Of a stretch of DNA of 64,000 nucleotides, positions 17,431 through 25,655 are shown piece after piece. The position numbers and the translations under genes are program-made. The DNA is from Magnetofaba australis IT-1 (GTDB taxonomy: Bacteria > Pseudomonadota > Magnetococcia > Magnetococcales > Magnetococcaceae), in contig NZ_LVJN01000018.1 of assembly GCF_002109495.1 (NCBI RefSeq), forward strand, positions 472,958-536,957. The letters are read 5' to 3'. Every line of letters starts with the position of its first letter. The stretch's first letter is position 1. The notes under the pieces were generated by a model, which ran no database searches, had not been told where the DNA came from, and worked only from the letters and a program-made list of their open reading frames with translations.

Positions 17431-18819
17431 ATGTTCGCTCTGAACCCGGAATTCCGCCGCTATCTGTGGACCGAACTGACGCCCCATCGCATTGTCGCCA
17501 TGCCGCTGGTGTTGGCGGGACTGTTCTATCTGACCTGGGTGACCCGCGACTATCAGAGCGTGTGGAATCCGCGCGATGCGGCGTTGGCGGGCTTTGGCGT
17601 GCTGATCTTCCTGTGGGGCACGCGCCTGGCGGGGGAGGCGGTCTCCCAGGAGGTGCTGGATCGCACCTGGGACAGTCAACGCATGTCAGTGCTCTCGCCG
17701 TGGTCCATGACCTGGTCCAAGCTGACCGGCTCGACCATTTTCGTCTGGTATGGGGCGATCATCTGTCTGCTGCTGTTTGTGGTTGCGCTGCAACGCCATT
17801 TCCCCTTTTTTCCCCAGGAACGGGCGTGGCAGATCATCGGCTGGGCGCTGGGGTGCGGCGCACTGAGCCACGCCATGAGTCTGCTGGTGAGCATCGTCTC
17901 GGTGACCAAACGTCGGCGCATCAATCGCCGCCGCGTCTCCGGCTTTCAGGTGTTGGGGCTGCTGCTGCTGGCGCCGTTCTTTTTCGGCGTGATCTACCTG
18001 CTCTACACGCCGTTGGAGGCGGAGCGCCAGGTGTTGTGGTATGGGCGCGAATTGTCGCTGGCCAAATTCCTGTTATTGAGCGTGTGGACCTTTTTCGCCT
18101 GGACTGTGCTGGCTATCGTGCGGGTGATGGGCGAGGAGTTGCAAACACCGCGCGCGCCGCTGGCCTGGGCGCTGTTTCTGACGTTTCTGTTCGGCTATGG
18201 GGCGGGCTTCGTCAACGTTACCGACAGTTTGAGCGAATACGACAACCTTATCGCCCGCGTCGCCTTCTGCCTGCCGCTGGCCATGGCCTTGACCTACTAC
18301 GCGGCCATCGCCGAATCGCGCGATCTGATGGCCTATCGCCTGACCCTACACCATGCCCGGCGGGCGCAGTGGAAGCCGTTTTTCCACGCTCTGCCGCTGT
18401 GGTGGATCACCTACGGCGTGAGCATGGGGCTGCTGCTGGCGCTGCTGTTCATGCCATTGAGCGTGGATCTGGTCGCCTCCTCCATCATCCATGTGGGGGA
18501 GGGGGAAGAGGTGCATGTGAAGTGGGCGCTCATCGCCGCATTCCTGTTCATGACCCGCGACATCGCCCTGATGCAGATGCTGCATATGAACACCGCCGCC
18601 AAGCGGCCCGACCTGACTACGATGCTCTATCTGCTGGTGCTGTATGGCTTATTGCCCACCGCCATGCGGGTGATGGAGATCGGCGGCGCCACCCTGCCGC
18701 TATTCTACCCCATGGCGGGGTACGATCCGGCCCTGATCGTCGGGCCGCCGCTGGTGGAGGCGCTGGTGACCATCACCCTGGCATGGTCGCGCTGGCGCTC
18801 CATGATGCGTCGCGCTTAA
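17431..18819 (+). CDS. ABC-2-type transporter permease, large
   Basis: A 462-residue inner-membrane protein with about 10-12 hydrophobic segments. The ATG at 17431 is chosen because GGAGGAG sits just upstream, overlapping the end of the ATPase gene. The N-terminal MFALNPEFRRYLWTELTPHR is followed by a first helix; the QEVLDRTWDSQRMSVLSPW stretch near residue 75 is typical of ABC-2 permeases of the gliding/copper-export type. With the ATPase it should form one exporter. Nothing around it reveals the cargo. Confidence 0.75.
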   Translation: MFALNPEFRRYLWTELTPHRIVAMPLVLAGLFYLTWVTRDYQSVWNPRDAALAGFGVLIFLWGTRLAGEAVSQEVLDRTWDSQRMSVLSPWSMTWSKLTGSTIFVWYGAIICLLLFVVALQRHFPFFPQERAWQIIGWALGCGALSHAMSLLVSIVSVTKRRRINRRRVSGFQVLGLLLLAPFFFGVIYLLYTPLEAERQVLWYGRELSLAKFLLLSVWTFFAWTVLAIVRVMGEELQTPRAPLAWALFLTFLFGYGAGFVNVTDSLSEYDNLIARVAFCLPLAMALTYYAAIAESRDLMAYRLTLHHARRAQWKPFFHALPLWWITYGVSMGLLLALLFMPLSVDLVASSIIHVGEGEEVHVKWALIAAFLFMTRDIALMQMLHMNTAAKRPDLTTMLYLLVLYGLLPTAMRVMEIGGATLPLFYPMAGYDPALIVGPPLVEALVTITLAWSRWRSMMRRA

Positions 18820-18835
18820 TTCGCCGCAATAAAAC

Positions 18836-19012
18836 CAATACTGCACAGAACGAGCAATGTTTGCGTGATGCAGGTGGATCTGGCGCTGACTATTGGCCGC
18901 CGACTGGTCGGCGGCGGGGGCTGGGGGCCGCGCCCCCAGCGGGGCGTGGGGCGGCGCCCCACGGTTTGGCCTTTGGGAGCTCGAGGGCAAAGCCCTCGAT
19001 ATCTTTAATTAT
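18836..19012 (-). repeat. Dispersed palindromic repeat, D-B-A order on this strand
   Basis: The reverse complement of the 45.64-45.86 kb copy. It has TGCACAGAACGAGCAATGTTTG and CGCTGACTATTGGCC (module D), then GCCGACTGGTCGGCGGC, GGGGGCCGCGCCCCC and GTGGGGCGGCGCCCCAC (module B), then TTGGGAGCTCGAGGGC and GCCCTCGATATC (module A). It fills the space between the permease and the DUF123 gene. Confidence 0.88.
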
Positions 19013-19027
19013 CTTATGCGTCTCGTT

Positions 19028-19456
19028 CTAGCCTGCACTGACCATAGACTGCCGCCACACGACAAATCCGCGCTGCTTGAGCAGGGTGCGGATGGGACGA
19101 ATTTTCCCCACCACCAGCAGATGCGCCGCACAATGGCAATCGGATGCGCCCAAACGCGGCCACGCCGGTTGCGCGCCGACCTCGGGCGCCATCAACGCCT
19201 GCGCGGTGTCGCACTCCTGATCCACCGGGCTAATCCACGCCTGGGTCACCCGCACATCGCTGTGGGTGGTGATGTAGTCCGCATGCCAGCGCAGCTTTTT
19301 GGTGCGCGCCATATGCCGGGCAATGCGTTGATTCCACGCCTTTTTCGCCGATCCCACGTAGAGATGCCGACCACGCCTCAAGCGCACCTCCCCCAGTGCG
19401 CCCACCGTGACGGTGATGGCGCGCGCCACGTCGATCTCCAATACGTAACTGGCCAC
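19028..19456 (-). CDS. DUF123/GIY-YIG-type small protein
   Basis: A 142-residue protein with a GIY-YIG-like core of the DUF123 kind: YVLEIDV at the start, RRGRHLYVGSAKKAWNQRIARH near residue 27, then HADYITTHSDV. The C-terminal part has CHCAAHLLV. The conserved Tyr, Gly and Arg of the YVGSA and QRI elements are in place. DUF123 proteins are predicted endonucleases, and some are fused to endonuclease III. The start is GTG with AGGAG seven bases before it. It ends 16 bases from a dispersed repeat. Confidence 0.78.
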   Translation of the reverse strand: MASYVLEIDVARAITVTVGALGEVRLRRGRHLYVGSAKKAWNQRIARHMARTKKLRWHADYITTHSDVRVTQAWISPVDQECDTAQALMAPEVGAQPAWPRLGASDCHCAAHLLVVGKIRPIRTLLKQRGFVVWRQSMVSAG

Positions 19457-19543
19457 TCAAACTCCTCAGCGCAAACGCTGGCGCGGTTTTTGTAAGGCGT
19501 CAATCAGAGTACTTGCACGATTGCATGCTGTGAGGAGACGCAC

Positions 19544-19969
19544 ATGTTTACGCCGATGAAAACCACCCCCGTGGCCGTGGTCACTAGCGACGCGCAAACC
19601 GAGTGGGGCAGTGACTTCAGCACCCCCATCCACACCCAGGAAATTCTACAGTTTGTGGAGCGTTTGGAGCAGCTCAACGGACGCCTGCGCGGGGGCGAGT
19701 CCTCCCTGCTGGCGCTCAGTGACATCGCCGCCACCCTGGACCAACTGGCGCTGGAAGCGCGTCTATATGGTCATGAGGAGTTGAGCAATTTCTGCCGCAT
19801 CGGCCGCGATGGCTTCTACGCCGCCGCCCAGCGCGTGGGCCGCTTGGGCGCTTCGGTGCGCGGGGTGTTGATCCAGCATCTGGGCATGATCCGCGCCCTC
19901 ATCGATAGCGACGCCGACCAGGGACGGGAGGATCGCGCCCGTATCGTCAAAGCCCTGGCGGGAATTTGA
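19544..19969 (+). CDS. Conserved-looking helical protein of unknown function
   Basis: I do not recognise a family. The protein is 141 residues, soluble, and mostly helical after residue 30, with a leucine-rich segment EILQFVERLEQLNGRLRGG and later EARLYGHEELSNFCRIGRDG. No signal peptide or membrane segment is seen. TGAGGAGACGCAC before the ATG is a strong ribosome-binding site, and codon use matches its neighbours, so it is very probably real. Its stop lies 36 bases from the convergent transporter stop. An HPt-like or four-helix fold is conceivable but not shown. Confidence 0.6.
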   Translation: MFTPMKTTPVAVVTSDAQTEWGSDFSTPIHTQEILQFVERLEQLNGRLRGGESSLLALSDIAATLDQLALEARLYGHEELSNFCRIGRDGFYAAAQRVGRLGASVRGVLIQHLGMIRALIDSDADQGREDRARIVKALAGI

Positions 19970-20005
19970 CTGCAGACCACTCCGCTGGCGCGCATCGCCC
20001 GCGCG

Positions 20006-21256
20006 TCAGCCGTTGAGCAGGCCGATCACCGCGCCGGTCATGCACACTCCCAAGGTTCCGGCGATGAGGGACTTCATCCCCAGCGCAACCACCTCGTCGC
20101 GCCGCTCCGGCGCAATGGCGCCCAGTCCGCCGATGAGAATCCCCAGCGAACCGAAATTAGCGAAGCCGCACAGCGCGTAGGTCATGATCAGGCGCGAGTG
20201 GGGCGACAGCGCCGCTTCATCCAGTTGCGCCATGTTCAGATAGGCGACGAACTCGTTAAGCACCGTCTTGACGCCCATTAGCGAGCCCGCCGTGGTCGCC
20301 TCGCTCCACGGCACTCCCATCAGCCACGTCACCGGGGCCATGATCCAACCCAGAATCCTCTCCAGCGTCAGCGGCGCGGCGGCCACGTCCGGCAGCGCGC
20401 CGAGAATCTGATTGGCCAGCGACACCAGCGCCACGAAGGTCACCAGCATCGCCACGATGTTGAGCAGCAGCTTCAAACCTTGCGTCGTGCCCTGGGTGAC
20501 GGCGTCCATGGCGCCGCGCGCATCGCCGAAGAAGATGCCGGCGTCATCGGCGGTGCGGCCGCCATCGTCGGGCACCATGATGCGGGCGATGGTGATGGCG
20601 GCTGGAGCGCTGATGATGGAGGCGATGAGGATGTGGCTCAGGGCGTCGGGCACTTTGGAGCCGATCAGCGAGGCGTAGAGCACCATCACCGTACCGGCGA
20701 TGCTGGTCATGCCGCAGGTCATCAAGGCGAACAGTTCGCTGCGGCTCATGCGCAGCAGGTAGGGTTTGATGAGCAGCGGCGCTTCGGTCATACCGACGAA
20801 GATATTCGCCGATGCGGCCACACCCAGCGCGCCGCCCACCCCCAGGGTGCGCTGCAGCGCCCAACTGAAGGCGCGCACCACCACCGGCAGAATGCGCCAG
20901 TGGAACAGCAGCGCGGAGAGCGCGCTCACCAGCAGCACCAACGGCAAGCCGCGGAACGCCAGCACATAGCCGCCGCCAGGGCTGCTCTCATCAAACGGCA
21001 GCGGACCGCCGCCCAGATAGCCAAACACGAACGACGTGCCCGCGCGGGTGGCCTGCTCCAACGCCAGCGCCAGTTGATTGAGGGATTGGAACAGGTGAAA
21101 CAGCGGGTCGATTTTGGTCAGCGCCAGAGCCAGGAGAATCTGCAAACCGATGCCGGTCGCCACCATGCCTGGACTGACGGCGCGGCGCTGCTCGCTCAAT
21201 ATCCAGGCGATGGCGGAGAGGACGATCAATCCCAGGGCGCTTTGCAGCATCAACAC
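20006..21256 (-). CDS. nupC: Concentrative nucleoside transporter, NupC/CNT family
   Basis: A protein of about 416 residues with roughly ten membrane helices. CNT landmarks are PLPFDESSPGG (family QN/PF region), the substrate loop NIFVGMTEAPLLIKPYL near residue 155, GTVMVLYASLIG, and NEFVAYLNM near residue 340. These proteins import nucleosides with protons or sodium. The open frame reaches a TTG at 21286, but AAAGGA sits seven bases before the GTG at 21256, and an ATG follows at 21250, so I take 21256. Length then fits E. coli NupC. Confidence 0.88.
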   Translation of the reverse strand: MLMLQSALGLIVLSAIAWILSEQRRAVSPGMVATGIGLQILLALALTKIDPLFHLFQSLNQLALALEQATRAGTSFVFGYLGGGPLPFDESSPGGGYVLAFRGLPLVLLVSALSALLFHWRILPVVVRAFSWALQRTLGVGGALGVAASANIFVGMTEAPLLIKPYLLRMSRSELFALMTCGMTSIAGTVMVLYASLIGSKVPDALSHILIASIISAPAAITIARIMVPDDGGRTADDAGIFFGDARGAMDAVTQGTTQGLKLLLNIVAMLVTFVALVSLANQILGALPDVAAAPLTLERILGWIMAPVTWLMGVPWSEATTAGSLMGVKTVLNEFVAYLNMAQLDEAALSPHSRLIMTYALCGFANFGSLGILIGGLGAIAPERRDEVVALGMKSLIAGTLGVCMTGAVIGLLNG

Positions 21257-21415
21257 GGCGCGATCCTTTCTCAATGTTTCGAGCAAAAAGCCCTACAGTG
21301 ATGCCGGTTACAGATCAGTCTGTCAACGCGCGACGCTTGAATGCCGGCAGCGAATCGCGCAAAGTGGAGGGCAACGGTTACAGGCTTTTGATCCATACGC
21401 CAGATGGGAGAGATC

Positions 21416-22171
21416 ATGGGGCACGAGCAGGAGAAGACCACCGCGCTGGTGGTGTTGCGGGATGAGGAGTCGCGGGCGTTGATCGGCGGCGCGGTGGCGC
21501 AACTGCCGCAGGTGCAGCAGGCCAAGGCGTCTGGGCGACTGGTGATCGTGGGCGGCGGTTCGGCGCGCTATGCAGCGTGGTCCCTTACCGGCGAGGATCC
21601 CGGTCGTGACGCCTTCGCCGTGGGCTGCGTGCAGGATGGCGCCCTGGGCGAAACCCCCAAAGCGGGACGCGGTCCCGGCCCCATCATCTTTGAGAACGGC
21701 GAGATGAGTCGTGGCTGGCCCGGTGAGGTGTTGCAGCGCTTTGAGGCGGGCGACATCTATGTGAAGGGCGGCAACGCCATCGACGCTGCGGGCAACGTGG
21801 CGGTGCTGATGGCCTCGCCGGTGGGCGGCACCATCGGCGCGGCGTGGGCCATCATCTGCGCCCGTGGCGCTGAGCTGGTGATGCCGGTGTCGCTGAACAA
21901 GCTGGTGCCGTCGGTGATGGCCGCCACGCCGCTGATGGGGCAGGGGCGAGTGGATCGCGTGATGGGGACCCCGGTGGGCTATATGCCGATTCCTGCGGGC
22001 TCGGCCACGGTGATCACTGAGGTGGAGGCGTTCCGCATTCTGTTTGATGTGGAGGCGACGCCGGTGGCGGCGGGGGGCTTTGACGACTGCGCCGGATCCC
22101 TCACTCTGCACCTGAGCGGCTCGCTGCACGGCATCGAAATGGCGTGGCAGGCCATCGAAGGGATGCGCTAA
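21416..22171 (+). CDS. Conserved protein of unknown function, Gly-rich Rossmann-like
   Basis: A 251-residue cytosolic protein. I cannot name a family. It has glycine-rich turns (RLVIVGGGSARYAAW; VKGGNAIDAAGNVAVLMASP) and a region ELVMPVSLNKLVPSVMAATP that looks like a conserved substrate site. The ordering suggests an alpha/beta fold similar to sugar-phosphate or nucleotide-binding proteins. GGGAGAG four bases before the ATG at 21416 decides the start over the in-frame ATG at 21404. It is divergent from the nucleoside transporter and followed by its own terminator. Confidence 0.7.
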   Translation: MGHEQEKTTALVVLRDEESRALIGGAVAQLPQVQQAKASGRLVIVGGGSARYAAWSLTGEDPGRDAFAVGCVQDGALGETPKAGRGPGPIIFENGEMSRGWPGEVLQRFEAGDIYVKGGNAIDAAGNVAVLMASPVGGTIGAAWAIICARGAELVMPVSLNKLVPSVMAATPLMGQGRVDRVMGTPVGYMPIPAGSATVITEVEAFRILFDVEATPVAAGGFDDCAGSLTLHLSGSLHGIEMAWQAIEGMR

Positions 22172-22198
22172 AGCGTTTTTCGGCAGCGGACTGTACAG

Positions 22199-22228
22199 AC
22201 GGACGGCGCGGCCTGCGCCGTCCGTTTT
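22199..22228 (+). terminator. Terminator after the unknown protein gene
   Basis: Hairpin ACGGACGGCGC / GCGCCGTCCGT with a short loop and a TTTT tract, about 28 bases after the stop at 22171. Confidence 0.88.
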
Positions 22229-22520
22229 GCGTTGTGGGCGCACTGCGATGGGATTGCGAGTTGACCGGTGCTTGGCGTCGGAAACCGTTTTTGTTTACAG
22301 CGACTCCAATCCTGCAGCGGCGCCCAAGGCGGAAACGCCACGTTGCTCCCGCCGATTTGGCGCGGGCTGTTTTTTGCCCGCTTGGTCCGTGTTATATCTG
22401 AACGAATAAGTTTACCGCGTCTCCGCCTGCGCGCGTCTGCGCCCGGGGGTGAACCCTTCTACGAGCCGCCGTGGCGCTTGATCAGCCATGACGCTCCTTT
22501 GCCTGCAAATGGATGAATTG
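22229..22520. other. Upstream region of the M16 peptidase
   Basis: No gene supported. The overlapping small frames here are not conserved-looking. The segment near 22378-22410 (CCGCTTGGTCCGTGTTATATCTGAACG) is the only AT-richer stretch and may contain the peptidase promoter. Confidence 0.4.
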
Positions 22521-25472
22521 ATGAATCTTCCGCAATCCGCCGCCTCCGCCGCCGACCAGCAATCCGACGGTTTTGTTCTGCAATCCCGCGCCGCTGTGGA
22601 GGCGCTCAATATCGTCGTTGAGAGCTATCGGCATCAACGCACCGGCGCGCGCCACATCCATTTGGCCTCCGATGATCCGCAGAACACCTTCCTGGTGGCG
22701 TTTCTCACCGTGCCGCAGGACTCCACTGGCGTGGCCCACATTCTGGAGCACACCGCTCTGTGCGGCAGTCAACGCTACCCGGTGCGCGATCCCTTCTTCA
22801 TGATGCTGCGCCGCACCCTGGCCACCTTCATGAACGCCTTCACCTCCAGCGACTGGACCGCCTACCCCTTCTCCACGCTCTCGCGCAAGGATTTCGATAA
22901 CCTGCTGGACGTCTATCTGGATGCGGCCTTCTTCCCCAATCTGGATGAGATGGACTTCCTGCAGGAGGGGCGGCGCATCGAACCGGCGGAAGAGGGCGAT
23001 CCCGAGGCGGAACTGGTCTACAAAGGGGTGGTGTTCAACGAGATGAAGGGCGCCATGAGCTCGCCGGTGCGCGTCCTGTGGGAGCGCATGAGCCACCATC
23101 TGTTCCCCACCACCACCTACCACTATAATTCGGGCGGCGACCCCGAGTGCATTCCCGACCTCACCTGGGAGGGGCTGCGCGCCTTTCACGCCAAGCACTA
23201 TCACCCCTCCAACGCGGTGTTCTTTACCTATGGCGACATCCCCGCCGCCGAGCATCAAATGGCGTTCGAAGGGCGAGTGTTGAGCAAGTTCGAGCCCATC
23301 GACGTGAGCGATCTGGCGGTGCCCGACGAGCAGCGCTTCAGCGCCCCCAAGGTCGCCGAAGAGGTCTACGCCCTGGAGGGGGAAGAGGATCTGACCGGCA
23401 AGACCCACATCACCCTGAGCTGGCTGCTGGGGCCCGCTTCCGATCTCAGCGCATTGCTGCGCGGCCACCTGCTCTCCAGCGTGCTGCTGGATAACAGCTC
23501 CTCGCCGCTGATGCAGGCGTTGGAGACCACCGATCTGGGCAGCGCGCCTTCGCCGGTGTGCGGCCTGGACGATTCGCAAAAAGAGATGGCCTTTGCCTGC
23601 GGTCTGGAGGGCAGCGACCCGGACAAAGCCGAGGCGGTGGAGCGTCTGATTCTGGATGTGCTGGAGCAGGTGGCCCGTGATGGCGTGGAGCCCGAGCGGG
23701 TGGAGGCGGCGCTGCACCAGTTGGAGCTGTCGCGGCGCGAGATCACCGGCGATGGCATGCCCTATGGCCTGAAGCTGATTCTCACTGCGCTGCCCGCCGC
23801 CCTGCATGGCGGCGATCCGCTGTCGGTGCTGGCGCTGGAGGAGGCGCTGGCGACCCTGCGCGAAGAGTCGCAGGATCCGCGCTTTATCGCCAATCTGACG
23901 CAGCAGTGGTTGCTGGATAACCCCCACCGTTTGCGCATGACCCTGAAGCCCGATCCGCAACTGAGCGAACAGCGCAAAGAGCGGGAGAAAGCGCGTCTGG
24001 AGGCGGTGCGCCAGCAGCTCTCCGCCGCGGAGAAACAGGCGTTGGTGGAGCAGGCGGCGGCGCTCAAGGCGCGTCAGGAGCAGGAGGACAACCCCGAGCT
24101 GCTGCCCAAAGTGACGGTGGCCGATGCGCCCAAGGATCTGCGCATCCCCGAAGGCGAAGAGAGAACCATCGGCGCCATGCGCGCCACCTGGTTCGACCGT
24201 CCCACCAACGGCCTCGACTACCTGCAACTGGTGTGCGAACTGCCCGACTTCGAAGCCGAGCTGTTTGATGAACTGCCGCTGTTCGCCGCCTGCTTGCCGG
24301 AAGTGGGCAGCGGCGGGCGCGACTATCTGCAGACCCAGGCGCTCCAGGCGCAGTTGACCGGCGGCGTCAGCGCCCGCGCGGCGGTGCGCGCCATGGCGCA
24401 GGATGCGCAGACCTATAACAGCCGCTTTGTGGTCTCCGGCAAGGCATTGGCGCGCAATAGCGACGCCCTGGCGCAACTGCTGGGCGAGACCCTGGCCGCG
24501 CCGCGCTTTGACGAACTGCCGCGCCTGCGGGAATTGATTGCGCAGCTGCGCGCCGCGGCGGAATCGCGCATCACCGATAATGGCCATGGCCTGGCCATGT
24601 CCGCCGCCTGTCGTGGCATGAGTCCCACTGCGCGATTAAGCGACCGTTGGGGCGGGCTGGTCGGCGTGCGGCGTTTGAAGGCGCTGGACAAGAGCCTGGA
24701 CGAGCCGAAGAATCTGGCCGCTTTCGCCGAGCGTCTGCAAGCCATTGGCGAGAAGCTGGCGCAGGCGCCGCGGCAACTGCTGGCGGTGAGCGAAGCGCCG
24801 CGTTTTGAATCGCTGGCCGACTCCCTCAACGCCCGCCTGGGCGGACTGTCCAGCACGCCGCTGTCGGACGCCTTTACCTTGGGCCACCGCCCGGAAGTGG
24901 TGCGCGTGGGCTGGAGCGCAAACAGTCAGGTGCACTTCTGCGCCAAGGCCTATCCGGCGGTCTCCTACACCCACCCCGACGCCCCCGCGCTGATGGTGCT
25001 GGGCCCCTTTCTGCGTAATGGCTTCCTGCACACCGCCATTCGCGAAAAGGGCGGGGCCTACGGCGGCGGCGCCGGTTTCGACCACGATGCGGCGGCGTTC
25101 CGCTTCTACTCCTATCGCGACCCGCGCCTGACCGAGACGCTGGGCGATTTTGACCGCGCCGTGCAGTGGCTGCTTGATGGCGACCACAAATCCCGCCAGT
25201 TAGAAGAGGCGGTGTTGGGCGTGGTGGGCGGCATCGACCGTCCGGGCTCCCCCTCCGGCGAGGCGCGACAAGCTTTCCACAACGCCCTTTACGGACGCAC
25301 TCCGGATGTGCGCCGCGCATTCCGGCAAGGCGTGCTCAAGGTGACCATGGCCGACTTGATGCGCGTGGCGCAGACCTATCTGCTGCCCGACTCGGCGTCA
25401 ATCGCCGTGGTCAGCAGCAGCAAGTCCCGCGATGAGCGCGATAAGCTGGGGCTGGCGTCGGAATCCTTATGA
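22521..25472 (+). CDS. M16C zinc metallopeptidase, PreP-like
   Basis: A protein of about 983 residues with the inverted zinc motif HILEH near residue 75 and the downstream Glu in YKGVVFNEMKGAMSS near residue 175. The C-terminal half has the partner domains with GFLHTAIREKGGAYGGGAGF near residue 845, which closes the chamber in M16C enzymes. Such enzymes degrade peptides. No signal peptide is visible, so a cytosolic location is likely. The ATG at 22521 (MNLPQSAA) is chosen over in-frame 22488 and 22509. A 701-codon open frame on the other strand is a shadow of this gene. Confidence 0.9.
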   Translation: MNLPQSAASAADQQSDGFVLQSRAAVEALNIVVESYRHQRTGARHIHLASDDPQNTFLVAFLTVPQDSTGVAHILEHTALCGSQRYPVRDPFFMMLRRTLATFMNAFTSSDWTAYPFSTLSRKDFDNLLDVYLDAAFFPNLDEMDFLQEGRRIEPAEEGDPEAELVYKGVVFNEMKGAMSSPVRVLWERMSHHLFPTTTYHYNSGGDPECIPDLTWEGLRAFHAKHYHPSNAVFFTYGDIPAAEHQMAFEGRVLSKFEPIDVSDLAVPDEQRFSAPKVAEEVYALEGEEDLTGKTHITLSWLLGPASDLSALLRGHLLSSVLLDNSSSPLMQALETTDLGSAPSPVCGLDDSQKEMAFACGLEGSDPDKAEAVERLILDVLEQVARDGVEPERVEAALHQLELSRREITGDGMPYGLKLILTALPAALHGGDPLSVLALEEALATLREESQDPRFIANLTQQWLLDNPHRLRMTLKPDPQLSEQRKEREKARLEAVRQQLSAAEKQALVEQAAALKARQEQEDNPELLPKVTVADAPKDLRIPEGEERTIGAMRATWFDRPTNGLDYLQLVCELPDFEAELFDELPLFAACLPEVGSGGRDYLQTQALQAQLTGGVSARAAVRAMAQDAQTYNSRFVVSGKALARNSDALAQLLGETLAAPRFDELPRLRELIAQLRAAAESRITDNGHGLAMSAACRGMSPTARLSDRWGGLVGVRRLKALDKSLDEPKNLAAFAERLQAIGEKLAQAPRQLLAVSEAPRFESLADSLNARLGGLSSTPLSDAFTLGHRPEVVRVGWSANSQVHFCAKAYPAVSYTHPDAPALMVLGPFLRNGFLHTAIREKGGAYGGGAGFDHDAAAFRFYSYRDPRLTETLGDFDRAVQWLLDGDHKSRQLEEAVLGVVGGIDRPGSPSGEARQAFHNALYGRTPDVRRAFRQGVLKVTMADLMRVAQTYLLPDSASIAVVSSSKSRDERDKLGLASESL

Positions 25473-25655
25473 GCAGATGATCGGCTTGAGAAATCAGGCT
25501 GCATAGGTTCGCCGATGCAATAGATCGCGCGTTGCGCTATGCTTGTGTGATTTTTTTGGCGGCGTGACAGATCGTCGTATTTGCGCGGATTCGTTGATTT
25601 TACACATCATTTTGTATGGTGAATCCAAGACATTCTCTGTGCAGGGAGAGATGGT

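Noticed and set aside
17466-19031. A 521-codon frame overlapping the ABC-2 permease in another phase
   Set aside because: The permease frame gives a sensible membrane protein and a strong ribosome-binding site; the other runs through a repeat.
22482-24587. A 701-codon open frame on the minus strand inside the M16 peptidase
   Set aside because: It mirrors the GC-rich codon pattern of the real gene, has His/Arg/Gln-rich composition and no domain; a shadow frame.
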